Assembly (NCBI GenBank): GCA_026399895.1
Contig: JAPLQC010000026.1
Coordinates: 1 to 36,374 of the forward strand
Length of the DNA stretch: 36,374 bases
Source of the DNA: Burkholderiales bacterium
Lineage (GTDB): Bacteria; Pseudomonadota; Gammaproteobacteria; Burkholderiales; Burkholderiaceae_D
Direction of reading: 5' to 3'
Part shown: positions 1-6,737 of the stretch, in pieces
Layout: the number at the start of each line of letters is the position of its first letter
Numbering within the stretch: position 1 is the first letter of the stretch
Notes under the pieces: generated by a model
Told to the model about the DNA's origin: nothing
What the model saw: only the letters and a program-made list of their open reading frames with translations
Databases searched by the model: none
Position numbers and translations under genes: made by a program

Positions 1-12
1 GGTTGTTGGATT

Positions 13-106
13 GGAGACCTGGCCGAGTGGTCGAAGGCACTTCCCTGCTAAGGAAGCATATGGGCTTAAACCTGTATCGAGGGTTCGAATCCCTCGGTCT
101 CCGCCA
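13..106 (+). tRNA. tRNA-Ser (anticodon GCT)
   Basis: Cloverleaf of a type II (long variable arm) tRNA. The acceptor stem GGAGACC (13-19) pairs with GGTCTCC (96-102), followed by discriminator G103 and an encoded CCA (104-106). The anticodon stem CTTCC/GGAAG encloses the loop CTGCTAA, giving anticodon GCT at 47-49, which reads AGC/AGU serine codons. The T-loop GGTTCGAATCC is intact, and the long variable arm is the serine hallmark. A strong terminator follows directly. Confidence 0.97.
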
Positions 107-114
107 GTTATATG

Positions 115-149
115 GAAAACGCCCGCTGAATTCAGTGGGCGTTTTCTTT
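115..149 (+). terminator. Rho-independent terminator after tRNA-Ser
   Basis: Inverted repeat 115-146 with about 16-bp arms (GAAAACGCCC...GGGCGTTTTC). It is continuous except for one G/T pair, has almost no loop, and is followed by TTT. It lies 9 nt after the tRNA CCA and is oriented to end the tRNA transcript. Confidence 0.85.
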
Positions 150-162
150 GAGAAGGAGACCA

Positions 163-209
163 GCGATGTCCCTGCGGACATCGCTCAAATGCCCCGCAAG
201 GGGCATTTG
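163..209 (+). repeat. Two adjacent perfect hairpins upstream of the DCC gene
   Basis: Hairpin A (163-184) has 9-bp perfect arms GCGATGTCC/GGACATCGC and the loop CTGC. Hairpin B (186-209) has 10-bp perfect arms CAAATGCCCC/GGGGCATTTG and a GCAA loop, a GNRA-type tetraloop, and is followed by TCTTT. The pair sits between the tRNA terminator and the ribosome binding site (AAGGG, 216-220) of the next gene. They could be a second terminator, mRNA-stabilising 5' structures or a repetitive element; the sequence does not decide. Confidence 0.7.
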
Positions 210-226
210 TCTTTCAAGGGTACCGA

Positions 227-625
227 ATGAATCACCAGAAGTTGCTGATCGTTTATGACGGCGCGTGCCCATTTTGTACGGCCTATGTGTCGCTTGTACG
301 TTTACGAGAAAGCATGCAAGTCGAATTACTCAGCGCCCGCAGTACGGATGAGCGCATCAACGAATTTCTAGCACTTAGCTATCGATTGGATGATGGTGTT
401 TTAGTGCAGATTGATGGCTTGATTTATGTTGGTGCAGATGCCATGTATCAGTTGGCGATCATCTCAAATCATCATGGCATCTTTAACCGAATGCAGAGTT
501 TTGTATTCTCACGGAAGTGGTTAGCGCACCTGCTGTACCCATTGCTGCGATTGGGTCGTCGTTTGGTGCTATTGATTCGGCGGGTGCCTTTAATTGAGAA
601 CGCTCAGGGTAGGGATAAGATTTGA
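227..625 (+). CDS. DCC-family thiol-disulfide oxidoreductase-like protein (DUF393)
   Basis: 132-residue protein with the DUF393 signature near the N-terminus: a hydrophobic strand, then YDGACPFC with the CxxC pair at Cys14 and Cys17. This is the family's 'DxDCxxC' (DCC) region with Ala in place of the second Asp. The family is thioredoxin-like and predicted to act in thiol redox chemistry; substrates are generally unknown. The length is typical. The start at 227 is supported by AAGGG at 216-220. The basic C-terminal segment (RLGRRLVLLIRR) may associate with the membrane. DUF393 genes often sit beside HTTM-domain genes; the HTTM gene here is about 33 kb away. Function is inferred from the family only. 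Confidence 0.85.
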   Translation: MNHQKLLIVYDGACPFCTAYVSLVRLRESMQVELLSARSTDERINEFLALSYRLDDGVLVQIDGLIYVGADAMYQLAIISNHHGIFNRMQSFVFSRKWLAHLLYPLLRLGRRLVLLIRRVPLIENAQGRDKI

Positions 626-629
626 AAGC

Positions 630-881
630 ATGTTTATGCTGAAAGTATCAAAAGGTCTATTGGCCATATTTGTGCTGCTAGTAGCCGCTTGTACAACCAC
701 TAACGTCGGTCTCGATGGCGAGACACGCTATCGCTATAGCGCATTTGATTTTTCTGGCAAGTCTTGGGTTATGCAGAAGCAGCGCTGTGAGGCCTTAGAC
801 ATGAAGCCCAAGCATCTGGATACCGAGTGTGGACTGTTGCTCTGCACCAGCCGATACGGCTGCGAGGCCAAGGCCAATTAA
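630..881 (+). CDS. Small predicted lipoprotein
   Basis: 83 residues from the ATG at 630 (a second ATG lies at 636). The N-terminus has a lysine-containing n-region, a hydrophobic stretch and the lipobox LVAAC, with Cys21 as the predicted lipidated residue, so the mature protein should be membrane-anchored and only about 60 residues long. The C-terminal part has four cysteines (QRC, ECG, LLC, YGC) that could form disulfides in the periplasm. The frame is also open upstream to a TTG at 594, but that would place extra residues before the signal peptide. It starts 5 nt after the DCC gene stop, so the two are probably cotranscribed. No functional family recognised. Confidence 0.7.
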   Translation: MFMLKVSKGLLAIFVLLVAACTTTNVGLDGETRYRYSAFDFSGKSWVMQKQRCEALDMKPKHLDTECGLLLCTSRYGCEAKAN

Positions 882-933
882 GCCGTTTGCCAGTTTGACG
901 GGGTGCGCGCGTTCAACGAGCTGCTCAGCCTGA

Positions 934-1335
934 TTAAGATTTGGTCGGCGTTGATTTTTCAGTGACGTCGTTTGAAGCTTCATCTGCCTCAGCCGCAGCA
1001 GCAGCATCCGCTGCTTCCGCTGCCAACCGCGCCTCCTCGAGCCGAACAAATCTGCCTTTGCCGAAGGTGTGATAGGCCTCATCAAACAATTTACTCATCA
1101 CGCCAAAGTTGAGAAACAGCATTTTGTTCTCGCCTTTGACCGAAATATTCATCAAGTCCATCATCAGTAGCGCTTCGGCGGAATTGCCGATGTCAATCAC
1201 CGACAAATCGGTTTTACGGGATAGGTCAATCAGGCTGAGTCCAGGTTTGCCAGCCTCAGCCAGCGTAGCAATAAGCTTGACTCGCTTCTCGGTCGAGAAG
1301 CCTCCAAAAAATCGTGCGAATTCTTTTGCGTCCAT
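934..1335 (-). CDS. Winged-helix-like protein with Ala-rich tail
   Basis: 133 residues starting at the ATG at 1335, chosen because the minus strand shows AGGAAAACG directly before it; the frame stays open to 1386 with no good ribosome binding site. Residues 1-75 (FSTEKRVKLIATLAEAGKPGLSLIDLSRKTDLSV...) resemble an ArsR-type winged helix-turn-helix domain. The last 35 or so residues are alanine/glutamate-rich and end in a polar tail. No metal-binding cysteines are present. Probably a DNA-binding regulator of unknown target. It is convergent with the lipoprotein gene and divergent from the beta-barrel gene at 1565. Confidence 0.6.
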   Translation of the reverse strand: MDAKEFARFFGGFSTEKRVKLIATLAEAGKPGLSLIDLSRKTDLSVIDIGNSAEALLMMDLMNISVKGENKMLFLNFGVMSKLFDEAYHTFGKGRFVRLEEARLAAEAADAAAAAEADEASNDVTEKSTPTKS

Positions 1336-1496
1336 CGTTTTCCTGTTACCTAGGCCTGAAAATCCGAATAATTTCTGGGTAATCATAGCAGCGGGCTGCG
1401 CTCGCGCTGATTTATTACCTTTGAATGAATAAACGGTTACGTGGTTTCTTTTGGACCCGGGGGTATTTAAGCGATATTGGGGAGGCGCTTGTCATT

Positions 1497-1514
1497 AGCT
1501 CATCATGATAAGCT
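1497..1514. promoter_or_regulatory. 18-bp palindrome between divergent genes
   Basis: AGCT-c-ATCATGAT-a-AGCT is a palindrome with a single mismatched pair. It lies in the divergent intergenic region between the winged-helix gene (starts 1335, minus) and the outer-membrane gene (starts 1565, plus). A TTGTCA hexamer at 1489-1494 could be a -35 box. It is a plausible operator for the neighbouring winged-helix protein, which is inference from position only. Confidence 0.3.
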
Positions 1515-1564
1515 GCTAAGTTTTTCGTACCAGCTACGTGCCAAATTTACTCCTTTTGCCCATA

Positions 1565-2416
1565 ATGCTCCACCGATTAAGTCAGCGCCTGCACCAGGTA
1601 AGCTGCATTTTTCTCCCATTGTTTGTGTTTTTACTAGTTTCTCCGAGTAGTCAGGCGGAGGAGAGCGCAATTCAAAGCCCAAATCAAGCAGCTACGGCAC
1701 CGGCGCCGGTCCCGGTCCCGGTCGCCAGTACAGTAGATATTGCCAAGCGTATTGATCCGACCGATTTTAAAAACCGTTTCGATTTACGTTCTGAGTTCGT
1801 TGATTACGGCACTGCGTCCATGCAGACCTTGGTCCCGCGCTTCGAATACGCCTTCAGTAAATCATTTGGCTTTCGTACAGAGTTACCGATAGCGCGCTAT
1901 GACCCGGCTTCTGGAGGTGCCAGCGCTGGTATTGGCAACTTACTCACCCGCGTCGCGTGGCGCGCACTACGAACCGACGACTACTCGGTCGTGGTGGGCT
2001 CTGAATTGACATTCGATACCGCCAGCAGCGCCGCGCTGGGTTCGGGTAAGCATGTTCTGGGGACGTTTGCGTTCGCGGCGATCGATCTACCGCAGGCAAA
2101 GTCGGTGTTTTTCCCTTATATTCAATATGGCAAGGCAATTGGTGGCGACGCCAGCCGCGAGGATGTGCAGTACACCAATCTGAGAGCGTCAATGCTGACT
2201 CGCTGGCCGGCGAAGGTATATAGTTTTGTTGAATATGCTTATTGGATTGATCATCACAACGCTGATCGTGCCAGTTCGCAAATTAAAGCAGAGGTAGGGA
2301 AATTCATTCTGCCGAAAACCGGATTTTATGTACGCCCGGGTACCGGCCTGAGCGGAACAGATCAGCGGTATGGCATGCAGTGGAGTTTCGAGCTCGGGAT
2401 GCGGCACTTCTTTTGA
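1565..2416 (+). CDS. Outer-membrane beta-barrel protein (transporter-like)
   Basis: About 283 residues from the ATG at 1565 (a GTG at 1538 is an alternative). There is a signal peptide with a hydrophobic core (IFLPLFVFLLV) and cleavage near SSQA-EE. A short Pro/Ala/Val-rich linker (APAPVPVPVA) follows, then alternating amphipathic strands ending in an aromatic C-terminus (MRHFF), the usual outer-membrane assembly signal. The pattern RFEYAFSKSFGFRTELPIARY and FPYIQYGKAIGG resembles the 'MetA-pathway of phenol degradation/transporter' barrel group. Likely a porin-like or structural outer-membrane protein; the substrate is unknown. Neither possible start has a clear ribosome binding site. Confidence 0.7.
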   Translation: MLHRLSQRLHQVSCIFLPLFVFLLVSPSSQAEESAIQSPNQAATAPAPVPVPVASTVDIAKRIDPTDFKNRFDLRSEFVDYGTASMQTLVPRFEYAFSKSFGFRTELPIARYDPASGGASAGIGNLLTRVAWRALRTDDYSVVVGSELTFDTASSAALGSGKHVLGTFAFAAIDLPQAKSVFFPYIQYGKAIGGDASREDVQYTNLRASMLTRWPAKVYSFVEYAYWIDHHNADRASSQIKAEVGKFILPKTGFYVRPGTGLSGTDQRYGMQWSFELGMRHFF

Positions 2417-2496
2417 TGGAATTGACTTTTTTGGTGCGGCGTTAGTTTCGGTCATCCAGCAAACACGTGCTTGTTGATCCTTGGGAGAAGACCTTC

Positions 2497-2871
2497 ATGA
2501 ATCAAATTGTTGCCACATTGTTGATCGCTGGTTTGTTGCCGATTGTTTGTGCTGGAATTGCCAAGTGGCGCGCCAAGGATTTTGACAATAACCAACCACG
2601 CGCCTGGATGGAGGAGCAGGACGACTGGCGCGCTCGGGCAAACGCCGCACAGCAGAATAGCTTCGAAGCATTTCCATTATTTGCGGGTGGGGTATTGCTA
2701 GCCTTAGTCACCGGCACCGACCCAGCTCAGATTGCGCAAACCTGCTGGGTGTTTATCGCAGCACGTATTGCTTACATCTACTGTTACGTCACCAACCAGG
2801 CGACGCTGCGTACGATTGTTTGGTTAGTCGGAATAGGCGCCGCGATCCGTCTTTACCTGCTGGCGATTTAA
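2497..2871 (+). CDS. MAPEG-family membrane protein
   Basis: 124 residues from the ATG at 2497, with GGAGAAG at 2482-2488 as ribosome binding site (an upstream GTG at 2467 is less likely). Three to four transmembrane segments are visible (residues 3-20, 58-75, 80-97, 105-122). The loop FDNNQPRAWMEEQDDWRARANAAQQNSFEAFPLF matches the MAPEG pattern in which an RA-x-A-x-x-N-x-x-E motif follows the first helix. MAPEG proteins are integral membrane proteins related to microsomal glutathione S-transferase; bacterial members of this short type are mostly uncharacterised. It lies 28 nt before dctQ and may be cotranscribed with the TRAP operon. Confidence 0.85.
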   Translation: MNQIVATLLIAGLLPIVCAGIAKWRAKDFDNNQPRAWMEEQDDWRARANAAQQNSFEAFPLFAGGVLLALVTGTDPAQIAQTCWVFIAARIAYIYCYVTNQATLRTIVWLVGIGAAIRLYLLAI

Positions 2872-2899
2872 AGCCTCCGGCGCTCAGATAACCCCTGCC

Positions 2900-3460
2900 A
2901 TGAAAATCCTCGATCATCTTGAAGAGTGGCTGATTGCCTTCTTGATGGCCGCAGCGACGCTGGTGATTTTTATCGCCGTGGTCCATCGCTACGCCTCTGG
3001 ATTCGCGGTGCCTGTACTGCAAGATCTGCTACTGCGTATCGATACCAGCTGGGCACAAGAGCTGACGATTTATCTCTTCGTTTGGATGGCCAAGTTTGGT
3101 GCTGCCTATGGTGTTCGCACCGGGATTCACGTAGGCGTAGATGTGCTGGTCAATCGCCTGCCGACACCTCTACAGCGTCGCTGTATTTTGTTTGGCTTGC
3201 TGTCGGGCGCCTTGTTCACGGGTGTGATTGCCGTACTTGGTGCAGATTTCGTAATCGAGCGCTCCGCTACGTCGAGTACCTCAGAGGTGATGGAGGTACC
3301 GATCTGGGTTGTGTATCTGGCGATACCGCTCGGCTCGGCGCTGATGTGCGCTCGCTTTCTGCAGGTTGCATGGCAGTTCTCACGCGGTGGCGAGTTACCG
3401 ACCCACGATCATTCCCATGTTGAGGGCTTGGCCAAAGATACAGCAGAGGGGCGTCAATGA
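2900..3460 (+). CDS. dctQ: TRAP transporter small permease (DctQ-type)
   Basis: 186 residues with four predicted membrane helices (about 10-30, 50-70, 90-112, 128-150). It has the DctQ-family features of a Trp-Ala-Gln-Glu (SWAQE) after helix 2 and RTGIHVGVDVLV before helix 3. It forms the membrane complex with the DctM protein encoded next; the two genes overlap by 4 nt (ATGA at 3457-3460), indicating translational coupling. Tripartite ATP-independent periplasmic transporters use an ion gradient and a periplasmic binding protein (dctP at 5703) to import carboxylates. The C-terminal 25 residues are polar and probably cytoplasmic. Confidence 0.93.
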   Translation: MKILDHLEEWLIAFLMAAATLVIFIAVVHRYASGFAVPVLQDLLLRIDTSWAQELTIYLFVWMAKFGAAYGVRTGIHVGVDVLVNRLPTPLQRRCILFGLLSGALFTGVIAVLGADFVIERSATSSTSEVMEVPIWVVYLAIPLGSALMCARFLQVAWQFSRGGELPTHDHSHVEGLAKDTAEGRQ

Positions 3461-4740
3461 ATGCAGCGCTGATTTTTATTCTGCTGATTGCGCTGATGCT
3501 GACTGGCATGCCGATCTCGATCGCGCTTGGCCTTACGGTACTGACCTTCTTGTTCACCATGACCGAGGTGCCGGTGCAGGCGGTGGCATTGAAACTGTTC
3601 ACCGGCATCGAGAAATTCGAGATCATGGCGATCCCGTTTTTTATCCTGGCGGGGGGCTTCCTCACCCACGGTGGCGTGGCGCGTCGCATGATTAACTTTG
3701 CGACCTCCATGGTCGGCCACTGGCACGGTGGCCTCGCGTTAGCTGGGGTAGTTGCGTGCGCGCTGTTTGCTGCAGTGTCGGGGTCGTCGCCCGCAACGGT
3801 GGTTGCGATCGGCTCGATTATTCTGCCGGCGATGGTGCAGCAGGGCTATCCAAAATCTTTCGGTGCTGGCGTGATCACGACCTCGGGCGCGCTCGGTATT
3901 TTGGTACCACCATCGATTGTGATGGTGATGTACTCGGTGTCGACCAACACCTCGGTCGGTAAATTATTCATGGCGGGTGTGGTGCCCGGGCTGATGCTGG
4001 CTTTCCTTCTGGGCCTAACCACATGGGTACTGGCGCGTAAAAAAGGCTATCCCCGCATGGCGCCGGCCACATGGGCGGAACGCGGCCGCGCGTTTCGCGA
4101 TAGCGCCTGGGGCCTGCTGCTGATTGTGGTGGTAATGGGCGGCATTTATAGCGGCCTGTTCACGCCAACTGAAGCGGCGGCGGTGTCGGCGGTTTATGCC
4201 TGCGTGATCGCGGTGTTTGTGTATCGCGATCTGAAGATCAAAGATGTCGGCAAGGTACTGCTCAGCTCGGCGGCAATGTCGTCCATGCTTTTGTACATCA
4301 TCACCAACGCCGTGCTGTTCTCATTCCTGATGACCAGTGAGGGGATACCGCAGGCGATGGCGGCTTGGATTATCGATAAAGGCTTTGGTCAGGTCGGTTT
4401 TCTGTTGGTAGTAAACCTGTTGCTGCTGTTGGCGGGTAATGTGATGGAGCCGTCATCCATCGTGCTGATCATGGCGCCGATTCTGTTTCCGGTCGCGACT
4501 GCACTGGGTATTGACCCGGTGCACTTCGGTATCATCATGGTAGTTAATATGGAAATCGGTATGTGCCATCCACCGGTGGGCTTGAACCTGTATGTGGCCT
4601 CGGGAATCACCAAAATGGGCATCACCGAATTGACTGTCGCGGTGCTGCCGTGGTTGGCGACTATGGTCGGTTTCCTGCTATTGGTGACCTACGTGCCGCA
4701 AATTTCGCTTTGGCTGCCAGGCCTACTCTTCGGTGGCTGA
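3457..4740 (+). CDS. dctM: TRAP transporter large permease (DctM-type)
   Basis: 427 residues, the usual DctM length, with about 12 hydrophobic helices. Family motifs are visible: GMPISIALGL near the N-terminus, MAIPFFILAGGFLTHGGVARRMINF, AAVSGSSPATVVAIGSIILPAM and GILVPPSIVMVMYSV, then in the second half FTPTEAAAVSAVYA, GNVMEPSSIVLIMAPILFPVA and CHPPVGLNLYVASGI. It is the ion-coupled transport subunit. It overlaps dctQ by 4 nt. The substrate cannot be read from this subunit; the TAXI and DctP subtypes share it. Confidence 0.95.
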   Translation: MNAALIFILLIALMLTGMPISIALGLTVLTFLFTMTEVPVQAVALKLFTGIEKFEIMAIPFFILAGGFLTHGGVARRMINFATSMVGHWHGGLALAGVVACALFAAVSGSSPATVVAIGSIILPAMVQQGYPKSFGAGVITTSGALGILVPPSIVMVMYSVSTNTSVGKLFMAGVVPGLMLAFLLGLTTWVLARKKGYPRMAPATWAERGRAFRDSAWGLLLIVVVMGGIYSGLFTPTEAAAVSAVYACVIAVFVYRDLKIKDVGKVLLSSAAMSSMLLYIITNAVLFSFLMTSEGIPQAMAAWIIDKGFGQVGFLLVVNLLLLLAGNVMEPSSIVLIMAPILFPVATALGIDPVHFGIIMVVNMEIGMCHPPVGLNLYVASGITKMGITELTVAVLPWLATMVGFLLLVTYVPQISLWLPGLLFGG

Positions 4741-4816
4741 ATTCCTTAGTCGGATAAAGCACTCGGGAAACTAGGACACTTGGTCAGCAAAGCTAATCGT
4801 CGACTACCATCACGTG

Positions 4817-4858
4817 TTCAATAAAATACGAATTCAATAGAATACGAATTCAATAAAA
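4817..4858 (+). repeat. 16-bp direct tandem repeat, about 2.6 copies
   Basis: Units at 4817-4832, 4833-4848 and a partial copy at 4849-4858, each reading TTCAATA[A/G]AATACGAA. The AT-rich array lies in the 147-bp gap between dctM and the SDR gene, ending about 30 bp before the SDR start codon. It could be a regulator binding array or a slippage-prone tract; a GAATTC core is embedded in every junction. Confidence 0.85.
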
Positions 4859-4887
4859 AGCCTCAATCGACATACAGGAGAAACTCG

Positions 4888-5673
4888 ATGGATCTCGGCA
4901 TACGCGGTAAACGTGCACTCGTGGGTGGCGCCAGCAAAGGCCTAGGTCGTGGTTGTGCTGAGGCGTTGGCGAAAGAGGGCGTGCATGTCACCCTGGTGGC
5001 GCGTAATGCAGCCAACCTCGAGGCCACGGTGCAGCAGATTCGCGCTCAAGTCGGTTCTGCGGTCGAGGTGAACTTCGTCGCGACCGACATCACCACGGCA
5101 GAAGGCCGAAAGCAGGTACTGGCCGCATGTCCTGACCCCGACATACTGGTCACCAATGCGGGCGGCCCGCCACCCGGTGATTTCCGGAACTGGGAGCGTG
5201 AGCACTGGATCGCTGCGCTTGACGCCAACATGCTGACGCCGATTGAGCTCATACGCGCCACCATTGACGGCATGATGGCGCGCGGCTTCGGTCGCGTCAT
5301 CAATATCACCTCGGGTGCGGTGAAGGCGCCGATTGATATTTTAGGTCTCTCGAATGGCGCGCGCACTGGTTTAACCGGATTCGTCGCAGGTTTGTCGCGT
5401 ACAGTCGCGCACAAGAACGTCACCATTAACAACCTGCTGCCAGGACCGTTTGAAACCGATCGCTTGCGTGCGACTTTTGAAGCAGCGGCCAAAGCCACCG
5501 GACAGGAGATCGAAACACTGATCGCGGCGCGCCGCAACGGCAACCCCGCAAAACGGTTTGTTACGGTCGAAGAGTTTGGTGCAACTTGTGCATTTTTGTG
5601 CAGCATTCATGCAAGCTACATCAACGGGCAGAATATTTTGCTTGATGGTGGGGCGTATCCTGGTACTTTTTAA
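4888..5673 (+). CDS. Atypical short-chain dehydrogenase (BKR-like, catalytic Tyr missing)
   Basis: 261 residues, starting after a strong AGGAGA ribosome binding site. The N-terminal nucleotide-binding loop GGASKGLGRG (residues 13-22) and the NAGGPPPGDF motif (about 90) place it in the SDR fold, subgroup 'beta-ketoacyl reductase-like', which characteristically has NAGGPPPG. Where classical SDRs have YxxxK, this protein reads LGLSNGART, so Tyr (and probably Lys) is replaced; that is a known trait of this subgroup. Ser in ITSGAV is retained. It sits between the TRAP permease genes and dctP, suggesting that it handles the transported acid or a derivative, but the reaction is unknown. Confidence 0.85.
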   Translation: MDLGIRGKRALVGGASKGLGRGCAEALAKEGVHVTLVARNAANLEATVQQIRAQVGSAVEVNFVATDITTAEGRKQVLAACPDPDILVTNAGGPPPGDFRNWEREHWIAALDANMLTPIELIRATIDGMMARGFGRVINITSGAVKAPIDILGLSNGARTGLTGFVAGLSRTVAHKNVTINNLLPGPFETDRLRATFEAAAKATGQEIETLIAARRNGNPAKRFVTVEEFGATCAFLCSIHASYINGQNILLDGGAYPGTF

Positions 5674-5702
5674 TCTCAATATTCATTCGTACGGAGTTCA
5701 GC

Positions 5703-6737
5703 ATGACAACCCCGCACCGTTTCTTTCAAGTTTTGTCAAAGAGCTTGGTCGCTTTGCTGATACCGGCATCGATCGGCGCGATGCATTCAGCCCATGCCGC
5801 TGACCCTGTTATTACCATCAAGTTTAGCCATGTGGCTGCAAAGGGAACGCCGAAGAGTGATGCTGCTGAGTTGTTCAAGAAATTAGCCGAGCAGCGCACC
5901 GGCGGTAAGGTGAGGGTAGATGTGTACCCGAACAGCACGCTCTACAAAGACAAAGAAGAACTCGAAGCGTTACAGATGGGTGCGGTACAGATGTTGGCGC
6001 CGACCTTGTCCAAATTCGGTTCGCTCGGTATTCGAGATTTCGAGGTATTCGACCTACCTTTTTTATTCGAGAACCGCGCCTCGGTGCAACGCATTACCAA
6101 TGGTCCTCTCGGACGCGAGATGTTATCGGTGCTCGAGCCTAAAGGTATCAAGGGGCTCACGTACTGGGATAATGGTTTCAAAATGATGTCGGCCAATAAG
6201 CCGATTCGTGTGCCGGGAGATATGCGCGGCTTGAAGATGCGCATACAAGGCTCGAAAGTCATCGATGAGCAAATGCGTACGCTCGGTGCGATTCCGCAGG
6301 TGATGTCATTCTCAGAAATGGTGCAAGCCTTGCAGACTGGGGTGGTTGATGGTGCGGAGAACCCGCCACTGAATTTCTACTCGCAAAAGGTGTATGAAGC
6401 GCAGAAGCATTTAACCGTCACCAACCATGGCTACATCGGTTACGCGGTCATCACCAATAAAAAATTCTGGGACGGCTTGCCAGCAGATATACGCACCACG
6501 CTTGAAGGTGCGATGGCAGAGGCCACCAAAATGAACGATAACGCCATCGAGCGCGAGAGCGCAGCTGCAATGGAAGCCATCCAAAAAACAGGCCGCACTG
6601 CGATTCACCGACCGAGTGCCGAGGAATTAGCGGAGTGGCGCAAGGCCTTACTGCCGGTGCACAAGAAGATGGAAGACCGGGTTGGCAAGGCCTTGCTGGC
6701 GCGCGTACAGAAAGAGGCGGGCGTTAAAACACCTTAG
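5703..6737 (+). CDS. dctP: TRAP transporter periplasmic binding protein (DctP-type)
   Basis: 344 residues with an ACGGAG ribosome binding site. The signal peptide has its hydrophobic core at residues 13-26 and cleaves near AHA-AD. The mature part shows the DctP family pattern: IKFSHVAAKGTPKSDAA, the GGKVRVDVYPNSTLYKD region, the domain-linking DLPFLFENR, the substrate-contacting Arg in MRGLKMRIQGSKVI, and QTGVVDGAENPPLNFY. It captures a carboxylate in the periplasm and delivers it to DctQM. It is transcribed with the SDR gene (29-nt gap). Its last 14 nt overlap the end of the convergent gene at 6724-8031. Substrate not determinable. Confidence 0.93.
   Translation: MTTPHRFFQVLSKSLVALLIPASIGAMHSAHAADPVITIKFSHVAAKGTPKSDAAELFKKLAEQRTGGKVRVDVYPNSTLYKDKEELEALQMGAVQMLAPTLSKFGSLGIRDFEVFDLPFLFENRASVQRITNGPLGREMLSVLEPKGIKGLTYWDNGFKMMSANKPIRVPGDMRGLKMRIQGSKVIDEQMRTLGAIPQVMSFSEMVQALQTGVVDGAENPPLNFYSQKVYEAQKHLTVTNHGYIGYAVITNKKFWDGLPADIRTTLEGAMAEATKMNDNAIERESAAAMEAIQKTGRTAIHRPSAEELAEWRKALLPVHKKMEDRVGKALLARVQKEAGVKTP

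Noticed and set aside
13..106. tRNA-Ser gene as an integration (attachment) site
   Set aside because: No second copy of the tRNA 3' end and no integrase was found in the window.
4817..4858. CRISPR array
   Set aside because: The repeats are directly adjacent, with no spacers, and there are fewer than three units.
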